DNA from: Azolla caroliniana
Lineage: Eukaryota > Polypodiophyta
Direction of reading: 5' to 3'
DNA length: 64,000 nucleotides
Assembly (NCBI GenBank): GCA_043228905.1
Contig: JBHGNT010000001.1
Location: 29,264,001 to 29,328,000, forward strand
Both the position numbers and the translations under genes were made by a program. A model generated the notes under the pieces. It was not told where the DNA came from and did not search any database. It saw only the letters and a program-made list of their open reading frames with translations. Shown in pieces: positions 1 through 10,563 of this stretch (positions within the stretch are counted from its first letter, which is position 1; each line of letters starts with the position of its first letter).

Positions 1-1206
1 CTCTTTTCCGCCATTCGATCGCAGGCACTTGATCTTCCGTCCTATTTCTGTTTCCACGAACCCTTTGAGGTCACGGAAACAGTCGAAGACTTCGCTCTTC
101 CTCTCAATGAGGTAGATCCACGTGTGCCGCGTGTGGTCGTCGATGAAGGAGACGAAATATCGGCTCCCGCCAAGACTAACGTTTTGTGTCGGCCCCCACA
201 CATCGGAGTGTATAAGGTCGAGCTTGTTCCGGCTCCGGTTCCGCTCGTTGGGGAAAGGAAGTCGGTATTGCTTCCCGAGTTGGCAGGCTTCACAAATTTG
301 TGCCTTTCGGCTACTAAATTTGGGCAATCCGAACACTACCTGTTTCGATTGCAGATCTTGAAGCCGCTGGTAGTTGACGTGGCCTATCTGCTTGTGCCAC
401 AAGTCAATGTCCGACTCGGTCTTTTGTCCCTTCGCGAACATTGCGGTGCCGCCGTCAGTGGAGTCGAGGATGAACATCCTCCCGTCTCTGCGCCCTTGCG
501 CAATCACACGGCCTTCTTCCTCAATGAAGCACCCGAGGTGTGTAAACCGAACCTCCATCCCTTGGTCAACGATCTGTCCGACCGAGACCAGGTTTTTCGT
601 GATTGTCGGAACGTGCAACACGTTCATGAGTTTCCCTTTCTACTCGACATGGCTAAGGGGAACTTCTCCGACATTCGCGATCGGATGCGGAGTGTCGTCT
701 CCTGTTGCGACTACTCCAGGTTGTATCAGTTTTTCAAGGTACGAGAACCACTCCTTATGGCTCGTCATGTGGTTTGACGCGCCGGAGTCTACGTACCACA
801 CCTCGTCTGATCTCGGGGTGGTCTGTTTCATTGAGTTTGCTTCGTGTCTCGTCACGAAGGCAGTCCCTTCTCCGACTCTCCCGGAGTCTTCGGCGTAGTG
901 CGATCGCTGCCGATTTCCCTTGTCGGTATGTCTGGAGCTGCTCCCGGAACCAGTTCTCTTTGAATCGGCGCGCTTCTTCCAGCACTCACTTTCCTTGTGG
1001 CCTTTCTTGCCACATTACCAGCACTCCACGATGGACTTCCCTTGCCGGTTCTCATCGCTTTGACTCTCCCTGTTTCCGAAGGGTCTGGAGTTGTTGTCGG
1101 CATCACTTCGGTGCCTTCTTCCCTAATCTCGTCGGCCGCCTCCATTGCGCGGCGACTCGCCTCGTCCTCCACGTCCACGGGGCCTATCTCCCTCTGTGTA
1201 CATCAT
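1..1206 (-). pseudogene. Copia-1 pol fragment (protease, integrase N-terminal part)
   Basis: Ty1/copia pol in minus orientation, entering from the left window edge. Reading right to left it shows a degraded zinc-knuckle region (about 1000-1200), the aspartic protease start with the plant copia motif VDSGASNHMTSHKEW (about 730-820), then the GAG-pre-integrase and integrase part to position 1. Compared with the related Copia-2, frames shift several times, and a TAG follows the protease motif SHVE (near 650) at the place where Copia-2 also has TAG. It cannot give a continuous polyprotein. Reverse transcriptase and RNase H lie outside the window. Family assignment is firm because gag, protease and integrase match Copia-2 almost residue for residue. 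Confidence 0.88.
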
Positions 1207-1809
1207 TCAGTTGTCGGTGTGCGTGCTTGTAGACGCACCCGCGTGGTTCTCCTCTACCAGGAGCATTGACTGTAAGTCGAAAAAGGACGACGTATTCTCC
1301 CGGGTACACACAGCCGTTCGGAACGCTCCGAACTTCGATGCCAAACCTCCGAGACAGATCTGGACCATCTCACTCTCCTCGATGTTCACCTCTATGGAGG
1401 CGAGGGAGTTGCAGATATCCTTGATCTTTGAGGTATAGTCTGCCACCGACAAGTCGCGTTGTCGTAGGTTGCTCAACTCCTGTCGGAGCTGAAGCTTCCT
1501 GGCTGTGGTGCTCGCGGCGAAAATCTTCTTCAGATTTTCCCACGCACCCTTCGGCATCTTTGCATCCCGAACATAGCTCAATAGTTGTTCGCCCACACAC
1601 GACGCGAAGCAGTATAATACCCTGCTCGCCGATTGCTCCCACGACGGGAAGTCTCTGTGTGTTGATTCGGGTGCCACGTCATTAGCTCCTTCGACATAAC
1701 TCCAGTAGCCGTGCTCGAGCAGGTACTGGTGCATCTTGTAGGACCACGACGCATAGTTGGTTCTGTCGAGCTTCTCTGTTGGAAGCGAGCTCGCCATGCC
1801 TCTATCCAT
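1207..1809 (-). CDS. Copia-1 Gag (capsid/nucleocapsid precursor)
   Basis: A 200-codon open frame beginning MDRGMASSLPTEKLDRTNY, the usual start of plant copia Gag (UBN2/DUF4219 type). It assembles cytoplasmic particles around element RNA. The frame includes the core typical of the family (YWSYVEGAND, ENLKKIFAAS, KLQLRQELSNLR, CLGGLASKF) and reaches FFDLQSMLLVEENH, where Copia-2 has a stop instead of the Gln. It ends soon after, before the zinc knuckle, so Gag is C-terminally cut by a frame change. The start ATG lies about 70 bp inside the internal region after the primer-binding site. The open frame is real, but the element around it is defective. Confidence 0.85.
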   Translation of the reverse strand: MDRGMASSLPTEKLDRTNYASWSYKMHQYLLEHGYWSYVEGANDVAPESTHRDFPSWEQSASRVLYCFASCVGEQLLSYVRDAKMPKGAWENLKKIFAASTTARKLQLRQELSNLRQRDLSVADYTSKIKDICNSLASIEVNIEESEMVQICLGGLASKFGAFRTAVCTRENTSSFFDLQSMLLVEENHAGASTSTHTDN

Positions 1810-1864
1810 CGTTCTACTTGTTTTTCTTCGTCAAGCTATGTCGGCTGCAGAGAGGTTCTCAACC

Positions 1865-1881
1865 CTCGCGCTCTGATACCA
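1865..1881 (-). promoter_or_regulatory. Copia-1 primer-binding site (initiator Met tRNA)
   Basis: On the minus strand the internal region starts TGGTATCAGAGCGCGAG directly after the LTR. The first 12 bases are the classic complement of the 3' end of plant initiator Met tRNA, the usual copia primer. Confidence 0.9.
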
Positions 1882-2265
1882 TGTGAAAAGTAACATGCGG
1901 AAGCAAGTATGAAGACCGAACAGAAGGAAGAAAACTCAGGTTTAATGGAGAGCTTGAGCTTACGCAGTATACGCGGGAGAGACAGAGAGAGAACACAAGA
2001 ACTATATTCAACAATAATACTCAGTCTGTACATAAGACGTGCTCAGTGAACACTTTTATACAAGTCCTAGAAGGACTGACCGAAGTACTGACAGTACTTC
2101 AATGCTCATCAAGAGCTCCTACACTAACTCCCAAATATATTCCTCACGGAATATCTTTCCGAACGACCTCCCGGTTTACGCACTCGGCCTAACCGATTGG
2201 TCCCAATCGATCCGGTCCTCGGCTTCTTCAGCCGATCCAGCCGATGTTGAGCTTGTCTCTCAACA
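1882..2265 (-). repeat. Copia-1 5' LTR
   Basis: 384-bp LTR with TG...CA ends, read on the minus strand from TGTTGAGAGACAAGCTCAACA (2265 leftwards) to the base before the primer-binding site. It matches the Copia-2 LTRs along most of its length, including the TATA motif TATAAAAGTGTTCA and the short inverted repeat TGTTGAG/CTCAACA at its start. The partner 3' LTR is off the left edge, so no target duplication can be tested. Confidence 0.88.
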
Positions 2266-2280
2266 ATGCTCATTGTCATG

Positions 2281-2827
2281 CTAGAAAACCTCTTTGGAGA
2301 ATATGAGAGCCTTTAAAATGCAAATGAAATAATATCACAACAGGAGAAAAGTCCTTCACTTTGCATACGTTGAAAACATTTTAATGCTTCAAAACCATCT
2401 CTTGAAATTAAAAAAAACCTCCCAAGGCCAAAATCATTGTATTCCACATCCCTATATCTCTAAATCGAAGCTTTGAAAATATTACTTGTGCCTTACCAAG
2501 TAAACCACAAAAAAACTATGATGGGCCATGCTCAACATATATTGTAATCGATGCATTCCACAAGAGAACATTTCTATTTGTAAGAGTATCAAATACATAT
2601 TGTGCATCTAACAAAGATCAACACCTATCATACATCCCTATCACACTATTATCAATACAAATATCACTTTTGAGACCATCCCATACCATCTCTGCCTACA
2701 ATCCTCGTACTTTCTCAATGTCTCCTACTCTTCCACACGCTTTCAAGCATCACAAATATGTTACAGTCGTTGGAATAGTCTCCTCCAACTTCATTTGCTG
2801 AATACATTTGAAAACATCACTAAAAGG
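2281..2827 (-). pseudogene. PPR (pentatricopeptide repeat) gene remnant, 3' part
   Basis: Translated on the minus strand this AT-rich stretch reads as decayed PPR repeats: KCIQQMKLEE, CLKACGRVGDIEKVRGL, GLKSDICIDNSVIGMYDRC, LLDAQYVFDTLTNRNVLLWN, then IFSKLRFRDIGMWNTMI and FEALKCFQRMQSEG. These are hallmark helical-pair sequences of plant PLS-class PPR proteins, which bind organellar RNA. Several in-frame stops (for example in TYL*CLKACG, GL*AEM, DRC*SLL) and frameshifts make it a pseudogene. It continues upstream at 15435-16145: removing the two LTR insertions with their duplications restores a clean PPR motif across the joint. Confidence 0.82.
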
Positions 2828-3100
2828 TGTCGGGAACTCAACGCTCCTTATGTCCAACGCTCGGCCACAACCTAGCGTCTTCTCATACACAGAAATAACG
2901 GGAAACAAATGCACGACACAAAGGAGAGAAATTACACAGGAGGTTTACATGGAAAACCCCAAACTAGGGGAAAAACCACAGCAGCCCACAGGCTGCAAAC
3001 TGTCACTATGTAATAATGTACAAAACAGTGAGTTCACGGAGGCAACGACCTTGTGCTCACGATCTTTGCCATAGGCGGCGGTTACAACAGAGGCAACGAC

Positions 3101-3137
<37 letters not shown>

Positions 3138-3624
3138 CACAGTTACGTGCTCTCTCTTCTTCTTTCACCAACAAGAAAATAACGACTACAATTGACAACT
3201 ACAACAACAGTTACTAAAAGTTTGCCCTAAGTCATATTTATACTAATATGACTTTTCGGCTATTTACAAATGTAGCCTCGATGGGCTCTCAGAAACATAT
3301 TTACGAATATGTCTCTTCCTCCGGTTCACACCGGGTCTGCGTCATCCGGCTATCCGTAGCCGGGTACTCCTCATCCGGTTCACACCGAGTCTGCATCATC
3401 CGGCTCTCCGTCGCCGGGTTCTCCTCATACCGTTTCGGCCTCGACCGAGTTTGTTCATCGGCACTGTATCATCCGGCTCTCTGTAGCCGGGTACTCCTCA
3501 TCCGGTCTTCACCGGGTCTGCATCATCCGACTCTCCGTAGTCGGGTTCTCCTCATACCGTTTCTGCACTGTTCATCGGCACTGTTCTTCTCCCTTCCCAT
3601 CCGGAGGGACCTGTCTCCCAACCA
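2828..3624 (-). mobile_element. sLTR-1, solo LTR with 5-bp TSD AAAGG
   Basis: 797-bp solo LTR, homologous in reverse complement to sLTR-3 (34363-35088). Both copies have TG...CA ends. Here the insertion is flanked by AAAGG (2823-2827 and 3625-3629). Orientation is inferred from the TATAAATA box of the other copy, placing this one on the minus strand. It contains a CT tract (3103-3134) and, at about 3310-3560, four tandem units of about 60 bp, each with the inverted repeat CCGGCTCTCCGTAGCCGG. ORFs crossing this LTR are fortuitous readings of the repeat units. No internal region of this family is present in the window. Confidence 0.85.
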
Positions 3625-3643
3625 AAAGGTCCATATTCAACGT

Positions 3644-4070
3644 TGTCGCGGATTTCCGCGAGCGTGTGATGGAACGGGGTGGGACCACCGGGGTCTTGGA
3701 CCAAGGAGCCAGTGAGAAAAGATGGTTGTCGGGACCGGATTCCAGAAGCGTATCTGAAGCGGTTCGGTTCCCGGATGTTAGACGGTGAGCACACGGGCTC
3801 AGAGATCTATACCGCTTCGGACCAATTGACGGATAGCATCGAGGAGCTCATGGGCTCACACACACAGAAGGCACGCTCAAACAGAAACGGAATAGATGCA
3901 AGAACACAGAGAGACACAACAAGATTAATGATTAACAAGGTGGAGATAGAAAGTTACAACCGGCTCGGCCAACAATAGAGCTTCAAACTCTTCATGCGCA
4001 TGCACGCACTCAGAATAGGCCTCTGATCGAGAGCTCACGAGCGCCTTCTTCTAGAAATCAGCACAAAACA
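3644..4070. mobile_element. sLTR-2, left part (Gypsy-2 family LTR)
   Basis: Begins TGTCGCGGATTTCCGCGAG after the flank ACGT (3640-3643). It is collinear with the Gypsy-2 LTR: the shared anchors GGAACGGGGTGGGACCA, GAGCTCA, CAACAATAGAGCTTCA-like and CCT(C/A)TGATCG(A/G)GAG occur in the same order. It stops at about 4070 where Gypsy-1 sequence starts. The remainder is at 15171-15434, ending in CAACA followed by ACGT, giving a 4-bp TSD for the whole solo LTR. About 130-150 bp in the middle, relative to Gypsy-2, are missing. Confidence 0.75.
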
Positions 4071-4490
4071 GAAGTCTCCCCTTTCTAGGGCTCTCAACCC
4101 ATGCCATGAAGTCTCGCTTCGACAGCCGAAGCGAGTCATCAAACCCATACATATCGAGGAGCCGCAACTCGAACTCCTCCCAAGTCTGGCATCCGGCTAG
4201 CGCCTCAAGAACCTCTGCGTGGATGCTCGGCGTCACCACCCGAGGGAATCCGGACAACCGTTTGTCCACCGAGATATCCCTCATGATCATTTTGGCCCGT
4301 TAGGCCTCCAAGTAGCTCGTGGCATTCTTCCCACCGAATTGACCTATGGTGCCGACGATGGACTTAATGGCCCTGTCGAGGGCACCTGTTCCCTCGCGAG
4401 CGCTCACTAGCCGGTCGACGGCTACGACCATAGCTTCAGCAAGCTCGGATCCCCTCATCCTTCACTCCTTTGCCGCCTGTTTCACGTCGG
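4071..4490 (-). pseudogene. Truncated Gypsy-1-type gag fragment
   Basis: Minus-strand copy of the first ~140 codons of gag, nearly identical to 14090-14490 (MRGSELAEAM..., IMRDISVDKRLSGFPRVV, WEEFELRLLDMYGFD). It breaks off at about 4071 and carries one in-frame TAA in the segment YLEA. It is followed on the right by its own primer-binding site (4480-4497) and the LTR 4503-5124. It is therefore the start of a second element copy sharing that LTR with Gypsy-1. Confidence 0.85.
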
Positions 4491-4502
4491 GTTCACCAAA
4501 TA

Positions 4503-5124
4503 TGTTGAGTTGTTACGCTCTTCACATGTGGAAAGAGGCTGGACCGCGGGGGCCATGAACCATGGAGCGGGAGAAAGAAGAGAGAGAGGGAGAAGTCTTG
4601 CAGAAACAACGAGGGAGAAGGAGAGAACAAAGTCTTAATTACAAATCAAACGATTACAACCGGCAAGCCGGCAACAGACCCAACTCAGGTGAACACACAC
4701 ACACACACACAATGCTCACACGCCAAGCACAGAAACGTGAAGGAAGAGCCTCTGATGGAAGCGCACGGGCTGTCCACGAAGCAGAGACGGCGATCTCCCA
4801 AAACCCGTAGAGAATGACCACCGAAGGAGGAGAGAGAGAGCTCGGTACAAGGTCCGGCAACACTTCGTCCTCGCTAATCCATGATACCCCCATAGGCCGT
4901 CGAGGTAGGCCGTTGCACCCTCGTTTTCATCAAATTATTCTTTGTCCTTTCGAACAGAGATACTCGTTGATTCCCTAGACTTTTGATGCGTCACATCTAG
5001 TCTATTTACACTGACCGTCCTACTCCTAGTTATGTACAAGGTATTAATTGGTGTGGGAAAGTGTAGGGTTGGTTCATGCGCCTTGCTTCGCCGATTCCGC
5101 TTTTGGCCGGTTTTCTTCACGACA
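4503..5124 (-). repeat. Gypsy-1 LTR shared by two element copies
   Basis: 622-bp LTR, 3' LTR of Gypsy-1 (body at right) and at the same time 5' LTR of the gag fragment at left. It differs from the right-hand LTR (14535-15170, 636 bp) mainly by a shorter AC repeat (4692-4710) and scattered substitutions. Its right end CACGACA is followed by the reverse complement of the polypurine tract (TCCACCCCCACC), marking the 3' end of the element on the minus strand. Confidence 0.85.
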
Positions 5125-6898
5125 TCCACCCCCACCAAACCGCGCATCCACCGGTATGCGCTGGAGAGGGACAGATATCGGAGAAAACCGGCTCACGTTC
5201 ACTCGTCGCTCTTCGAACTATCGGTGTCCCTGAACCGATCGTCGTCGTTATCGCTCCCTCGCTTCGGCTCGTCTTCGTACCGCTTCTTGAACGCTTTAAT
5301 CCGCTTCCCGGCTACCGGCACCGCCAATCATGTCCCGTCGAGCTCCGCAAGATGGTACGTGCCGTTTCCGTTTGTGCTCGTCACCATGTAGGGCCCGAAC
5401 CATCTCCTCGCGAATTTGCGAGTCGCCTTGTGCTGGTTGTCGAGGCTGCTGTCGTAAACCAGCACCCAGTCGCCTTCCTCGATCTTCTTCGGTCGTAGTT
5501 GGTGCGTCCGGTCGAACTTGGTTTTGTTTCGTTCCCTTGCCGCGCGCAACTTCTCCTTCGCCCGTTCCACGTCCTCCGGTCTTCACTCAAGTTGCCGGAT
5601 CCGCGCCGCCAACAACTCTTCCCGTCTCATTTCGTCCTTCCAGCCCACCGCGGCCCACGAAGAAATCATCCATTCCACCGGCATGATTGACTTCTACCCG
5701 CACATTAGTTCCGTCGGCATGAACCCCGTTACCGAACTGTGCGTAGTCCGGTTTGCCCACAACGCATAGGGTAAGAGCCGCGACCAGTTTCCGACTTGGC
5801 CCCCACACGCCCGTACTAACGCTTTGACGATCGGTTCGTGTCCGCATTCCACCTTCCCGTTAGCCTCCGGATTGTATGCCGTGGTGAGCGAGAGTTTAAC
5901 CCCTAGCAGGTCAAACAACTCTTCCGCCTCTTGCGCGTCTAGTTCCCCGCGGTCGGCCATGATCTTGCCGACGCACCCATACCGGCATACCACATCTTCA
6001 ATTAGAAACCGGCACACGACCGCAGTTGTTTTGTTCTGCAACACTCGGCCTTCCGCCTGGTTCGTCAGGTCCTCCCGAGCCAGCACCAGATATCGCATCT
6101 GCCCTACCCCCATCGACATCGTCACCAGATCCACCATCCACTTGAAATGGACGGTCGGAGGGTAGGTCGGGTGAAGCTCGTCTCGATGTCGGGCTATGGA
6201 GTGCATCTGACAGCTTTCGCAAGTCGTTACGAACCAATGCACGTCTCGGTATAGTCCTGGCCACTAGTACTTCCCCTTCAGCTTCTTGAATGTGGCCCAT
6301 GTCCCGTGGTGTCCGGCTCAAGGACTCTCGTGGTACGCCATAAGCAACGCTTTTTGCTCGTCCTCCCTCGCCACTACGCGGAGTGGGGTGCCACTTCGCT
6401 TCTTCGGGTGCTTCCATATGCGCCCTTCCCATAGGAAGAACCAGTACGCTTTCTTCTGCACATGGCAGGCCTCTTCTCTCGTCCACGCTGTGTCCGGCAT
6501 CATCGTCCGTAGGAACCTCCCGATTCGGAGCCACTCTCTGTCGTATTCGCTCTCGTCGAACTCGTTAAGCGTCGGAGTGCTCCCCGTCCCAGTTGTCACG
6601 CCAGCTGATCCGAATAAGTCCTCGCCGACTTCTTCGTCTTCCGAAATCATGTTGTCCTCGTCGCTGAACCACGCCCTCGAAAGCATGTCGACCATGGCGT
6701 TGTCCTTTCCGGAAATGTGCCGCATTTCCGGATTCAGGGACTAGATGTACGCTATCCACCGGAGCATTGCCAGGTCCGGCGTCGCGCATCTGGAAACCAT
6801 ACTGAGAATCGGTAGGCAATTCGTTTCAATGATTACTTCTGTCCCGATCAGATAGTCTTTGTCGGCCTTTACTTCCGAAACGATACCCCATAGCTCGC
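5125..6898 (-). pseudogene. Gypsy-1 pol, integrase and RNase H 3' part
   Basis: Minus-strand pol corresponding to the RNase H end, integrase and C-terminal tail of Gypsy-3. Seen are the RNase H segment EVIIETNCLPIL (the Asp of Gypsy-3 ETDC is Asn here, a probably inactivating change), the integrase zinc-finger and core with VDLVTMSMGVGQMRYLV, IMADRGELDAQEA and ANGKVECGHEP, and the tail KIEEGDWVLVYDSSLDN. The tract breaks into several frames, and the zinc-finger Trp codon is TAG in the stretch KY*WPG. The sequence continues across TRG at 10564; joining the two sides gives YAQVKRELWGIV, confirming one interrupted gene. Confidence 0.85.
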
Positions 6899-7564
6899 TG
6901 TCACGAAGATGCGCGTGTGAGCGTGCTTCGCTTGAGCGGGACCACCGGGGTCTTGGACCAAGGAGGATGTCCATCAAGGTATTGAGAAGAAGACGATGTG
7001 AATGTAAGATTGGAGGAAGACCTATTACACTTGAGAAGATTGAAGATTGTACACTTTCAGAAGTAGATAAATAATTACAGGATAGATGCGAAGAAGAAGA
7101 AATAGAAGCTTATATTATTGATGGTGATGATGATGGTCATATCATATTGAGCCCCCCCCTTTTACACAAGCCGTACTAGGGGTTTTATAGGTTTGTCCAT
7201 GCACAAAACCATGGGCTTGGAGCCATGGTTTCTATGCACACAGTTTTGCTTTGTGACATCCAAGAAACCATGGGCTTAAAACCGTGGTTTTGTGTACACA
7301 GTTTTGTTCGTTTGTTTCCTACAGAATACTGAATATGAGAAAGAAATATAGAACATCTAAAGCACTTAGTAGTAGCTTTAGTGGTAAGGTAATTGCCTCT
7401 TATCTTAGAGGTGCAAGGTTCAAATCCTACTTGCAACCCTCTACATGCACTCAATGCCATTGTGACCTAGGTTTATTTATTTTCATTTTTACAAGTATTC
7501 GTGAAATGTGTGTGGATCCTCAATTTTTGACTTTTTCTCGCACTAGACATGCCACATCACGACA
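6899..7564 (-). repeat. TRG left LTR (3' LTR)
   Basis: 666-bp LTR, TG...CA ends, preceded by TCGC (6895-6898). The right-hand LTR is also 666 bp with roughly a dozen or more scattered differences. It is followed inward by the pyrimidine tract complement of the polypurine tract (7565-7577). A tRNA-like SINE head lies at 7370-7438. Confidence 0.88.
7370..7438 (+). repeat. tRNA-like SINE head inside TRG LTR
   Basis: Contains a pol III A-box-like stretch (AGCTTTAGTGGTAAGG) and a perfect B box GGTTCAAATCC (7417-7427) at tRNA spacing, with an arm CCTCT-TATCTT-AGAGG between them. The loop is 6 nt and no acceptor stem is evident, so this is not a working tRNA. It resembles the tRNA-derived heads of plant SINEs and is antisense to the LTR element. 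The same unit is at 10370-10437 in the other LTR. Confidence 0.6.
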
Positions 7565-8645
7565 TCCACCCCCACCAAACCGCACATCCTCCGGTATGTG
7601 CCAAGAAGAAAAGAGTGATGTGGAAGGGTCAAAGGTGGTTGGTGTTTGATTTCCTCCTTTCTTGCGCCTCGTCCGCACCATCTTTTTGTTGTCTACTTCA
7701 AACTATCGTTGCCATCCGATCCACCATATCATTCACTCACCTTTTTTATTGCCATGTCTAGTTGTCATGGCTCCCTTTGCTCCTCCCGAGCATAACGCTT
7801 CATGCCTCATGCATGTGCCACCTTCATCTCGGCCATCTCCTTGGTCACCTAACTTTCCTTTATCATCATTTCTCGTCTCATGCTTGCCTTTGCTTATGCT
7901 CACTAGCCTCAACCGGGTGTCACGACTCGTCTGCTTCGACCTCCGCCTAGGCCGGTTCAACTTTTGTCTGTCTCGACCAATCAGCTTCTGGCTTGGTCGG
8001 CCTTCCTCCGAATTCGCATTAGGCTGAATCAGACTCAGACGATCGACTTTCGTCCGTGTCAGTTTCCATCCGGTTTTCGGTTGGGTCGGGCCCGTTTGAT
8101 CAACTCTCGTTCGGGTCGGCTTCCGTTCGGGTCGGAATACCAACCGCGTCATCTTCCATCCGGATTGTATTCTATCTCTTCCTTTCTTGCCGCTATCTGG
8201 CTCTTCATCGAACTCTATTGTAGCTTTGTTTTTGGCGTCCTTGTTGGCCACATTCCTCCGTATGCGCTGGCGTCGACCCTCATCTCCTCGCCGCCACCTT
8301 CCATCTCTCCGGTCTTATGTTCGCTCTCGGGCACAACTGCCGAAGTCTCCAGAATCGGTGTGGAGGGATTCCTTCGTCTGTGGCCATCCTCCTCATCGTT
8401 GTTTCGGTCCTTCGATTTCCAGCCGCCACCTTCCGTCTCTCCGGTCTCACGTTGACACTCGGGCACAATTGTCGAAGTCTCAAGAACAATTGTGGGGAGA
8501 ACCTCGACACCATCGGTCACCGTCTTCTCATCCGTAACCATCTTTCGCTCAATGTTGTTATTCACATTGTCTTCAATATTTTCTTCCCCACCACTTTCCG
8601 TCTCTTGGGTCTCATGTTGGCTCTCGGACGCAACTGCCCAAGTCT
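7565..8645. other. TRG non-coding internal region
   Basis: Between the left LTR and gag, this 1.1-kb tract has no recognisable domain in any frame. At about 8283-8650 it carries three imperfect tandem units of roughly 130-150 bp, recognised by CCACCTTCC(A/G)TCTCTCCGGTCT followed by CTCGGGCACAACTGCCGAAG. In the minus-strand reading they continue past the gag stop. ORFs here are low-complexity Lys/Glu/Arg readings and are not called as genes. Protease, reverse transcriptase and integrase are absent. Confidence 0.6.
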
Positions 8646-9860
8646 CTAGATCAAGTGTTGGGAAAGTCTCGACAGGTCATTCACCGTGGACTCTTCCTTA
8701 GCCATCTGCGACTCGATGTCGTTCCTCGTGGCTACCACCTCAATCACGTCAACCTTGCACTCTTTACATCCCTTGATCACACAAGCTTCTCTCATGCTTG
8801 CACCTTCATTACTCGATATTTCGGACACAACATGTGTTCCGAAATGCTCGTCCACTCTTAAAGCAACATTTCCCGCTCTCGAGTCTTCGGCCTTTCTCTT
8901 GACCGTCGTTCCTCCATAAGTCGAGAAGGTGGCTTGTTTCACACCTTCTCCCATGGTGCTGTCATACCAAACCTGGGCCTTCGTATTGGCCGCACCATTA
9001 GTCTGCATTTGTCGGGAGGTCTCCTCTTCGTCGATCACCATTTTCCTCGGTTTTGTTTTCAGCTTCTCTTCAACCTCGACTTGTGCCTTTAAGTTCTTTA
9101 ATGCCTCTCTCATCAAGGCTTGTATGTTGAGTTCTGTCGAAGCTTCCCTCTTCGAGCTTTCTTCCTTCAGTGGGTTTTTATTGCCACATCCCATTCTCCT
9201 TTGAACATCCCTTGTGGGTCGTGTTGTTGTCGATGAGAGTCTCATCTCTCTCTTATCATGTTGTCGGCATACCCTTTCCACTTTGGCCCAATCCTCAATG
9301 AGGCCATTTTCACCATTGTCATCCTCGAGTGGGATTCCAATGGCCTTTCTTTCATTCTGATTGATTGACTTTACAAACATTAGAACTTTATTCACCCCCA
9401 CCAATCTTCGATCCCGGTCCGAGAGTTGAGCGAAGCGATACTCAAACTCAACGAATGCATGCATAGCACTCTGGTGGGTCTTTCTCGATGACACCCATTC
9501 GTGAAACTCATACAGACCTCGTCCCTTTTGCTCTTCGTAACCATATGATTCTTGTAAAGCTTCTTTGAAGGACACCCACGAATCGTGAGTTTTTTGAATC
9601 TCTTTAATCTCTTCGAAGATTGGTTCGGCCACCACTCGACAAAAGTACTCCAGCCTCATTGCTTCCTCCACTCCTCTTGAATCCATTTCGGCATTGTAGG
9701 CCTTTAGAAATTTTTGGACTTTGCCTCCATCGAAAAACCCGACTCGCTTGATCATGCTTTCGATGGCTAGTTGGGCCGCATGTCATGTTTTCCCTTCTCT
9801 TGAAAACTCCATCATCATCTTTGACATTGCCTTCATTAGATATTCCTCGTCCAGCTTCAT
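8646..9860 (-). pseudogene. TRG Gag (gypsy-type, only protein of the element)
   Basis: Gag of a Ty3/gypsy-like element. The full frame appears to start at ATG 9858-9860 (MKLDEEYLMKAMSKMMMEF), about 15 bp after the primer-binding site. A TGA at about 9787 interrupts it after REGKT, where a single C-to-T change in CGA would explain the stop. The remaining 369 codons from 9755 are open and include FFDGGKVQKFLKAYNAEMD, EIKEIQKTHDSWVSFKEAL, ESYGYEEQKGRGLYEFHEW and VLMFVKSINQNERKAIG, parallel to Gypsy-3 Gag (KYLASYGAEM, TWEEFEGRLLEKYG, VLLFVKSVDEWDREQVG). No CCHC knuckle is visible. The protein would have to be copackaged with enzymes from an autonomous relative. Confidence 0.82.
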
Positions 9861-9875
9861 CCTCCCCTACCGCTC

Positions 9876-9893
9876 TTCACGTCGGGTTCACCA
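9876..9893 (-). promoter_or_regulatory. TRG primer-binding site
   Basis: Minus-strand TGGTGAACCCGACGTGAA, four bases inside the 5' LTR end. It is identical to the primer-binding sites of Gypsy-1 (14512-14529) and Gypsy-3 (18165-18182). I do not recognise the cognate tRNA with certainty; it is not the usual initiator Met site. Confidence 0.8.
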
Positions 9894-9897
9894 AAAA

Positions 9898-10563
9898 TGT
9901 CGCGAAGATGCGCGTGCGAGCGTGCTTCGCTTGAGCGGGACCATCGGGTTCTTGGACCAAGGAGGATGTCCGTCAAGGTATTGAGAAGAGGATGATGTGA
10001 ATGTAAGATTGGAGGAAGACCTATTACACTTGAGAAGATTAAAGATTGTACACTTTCAGAAGTAGATAAATAATTACAAGATAGATGCGAAGAAGAAGAA
10101 ATAGAAGCTTATATTATTGACGGTGATGATGATGGCCATATCATATTGAGCCCCCCCCTTTTACACAAGCCGTACTAGGGGTTTTATAGGTTTGTCCATG
10201 CACAAAACCATGGGCTTGGAGCCATGGTTTCTATGCACACAGTTTTGCTTTGTGACATGCAGGAAACCATGGGCTTAAAATCGTGGTTTTGTGTACACGG
10301 TTTTGTTCGTTTGTTTCGTACGGAATACTGAATATGAGAAAGAAATATAGAACATCTAAAGCACTTAGTAGTAGCTTTAGTGGTAAGGTAATTGCCTCTT
10401 ATCTTAGAGGTGCAAGGTTCAAATCCTACTTGCAACCCTCTATATGCACTCAATGCCATTGTGACCTAGGTTTATTTATTTTCATTTTTACAAGTATTCG
10501 TGAAATGTGTGTGGATCCTCAAATTTTGACTTTTTCTCGCACTAGACATGCCACATCACGACA
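9898..10563 (-). repeat. TRG right LTR (5' LTR)
   Basis: 666-bp partner of the LTR at 6899-7564, with the same SINE head at 10370-10437. It is followed by the duplicated TCGC (10564-10567), after which Gypsy-1 pol resumes. Confidence 0.88.

Larger units (their letters stand above)
6899..10563 (-). mobile_element. TRG: gag-only LTR retrotransposon nested in Gypsy-1
   Basis: 3665-bp element with two 666-bp LTRs, a primer-binding site, a polypurine tract and only a gag gene, matching the class known as TR-GAG elements. It is flanked by the 4-bp duplication TCGC (6895-6898 and 10564-10567). Removing the element and one duplication restores the Gypsy-1 pol frame. Its primer-binding site is the same as in Gypsy-1 and Gypsy-3, and the gag is clearly related, so its enzymes probably come from that family. 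Confidence 0.88.

Noticed and set aside
3248-3715. 155-codon plus-strand ORF with repeated SSGSHRVC motifs
   Set aside because: It is a reading of the minisatellite in sLTR-1; unit length divisible by three makes it open. No homology outside the LTR.
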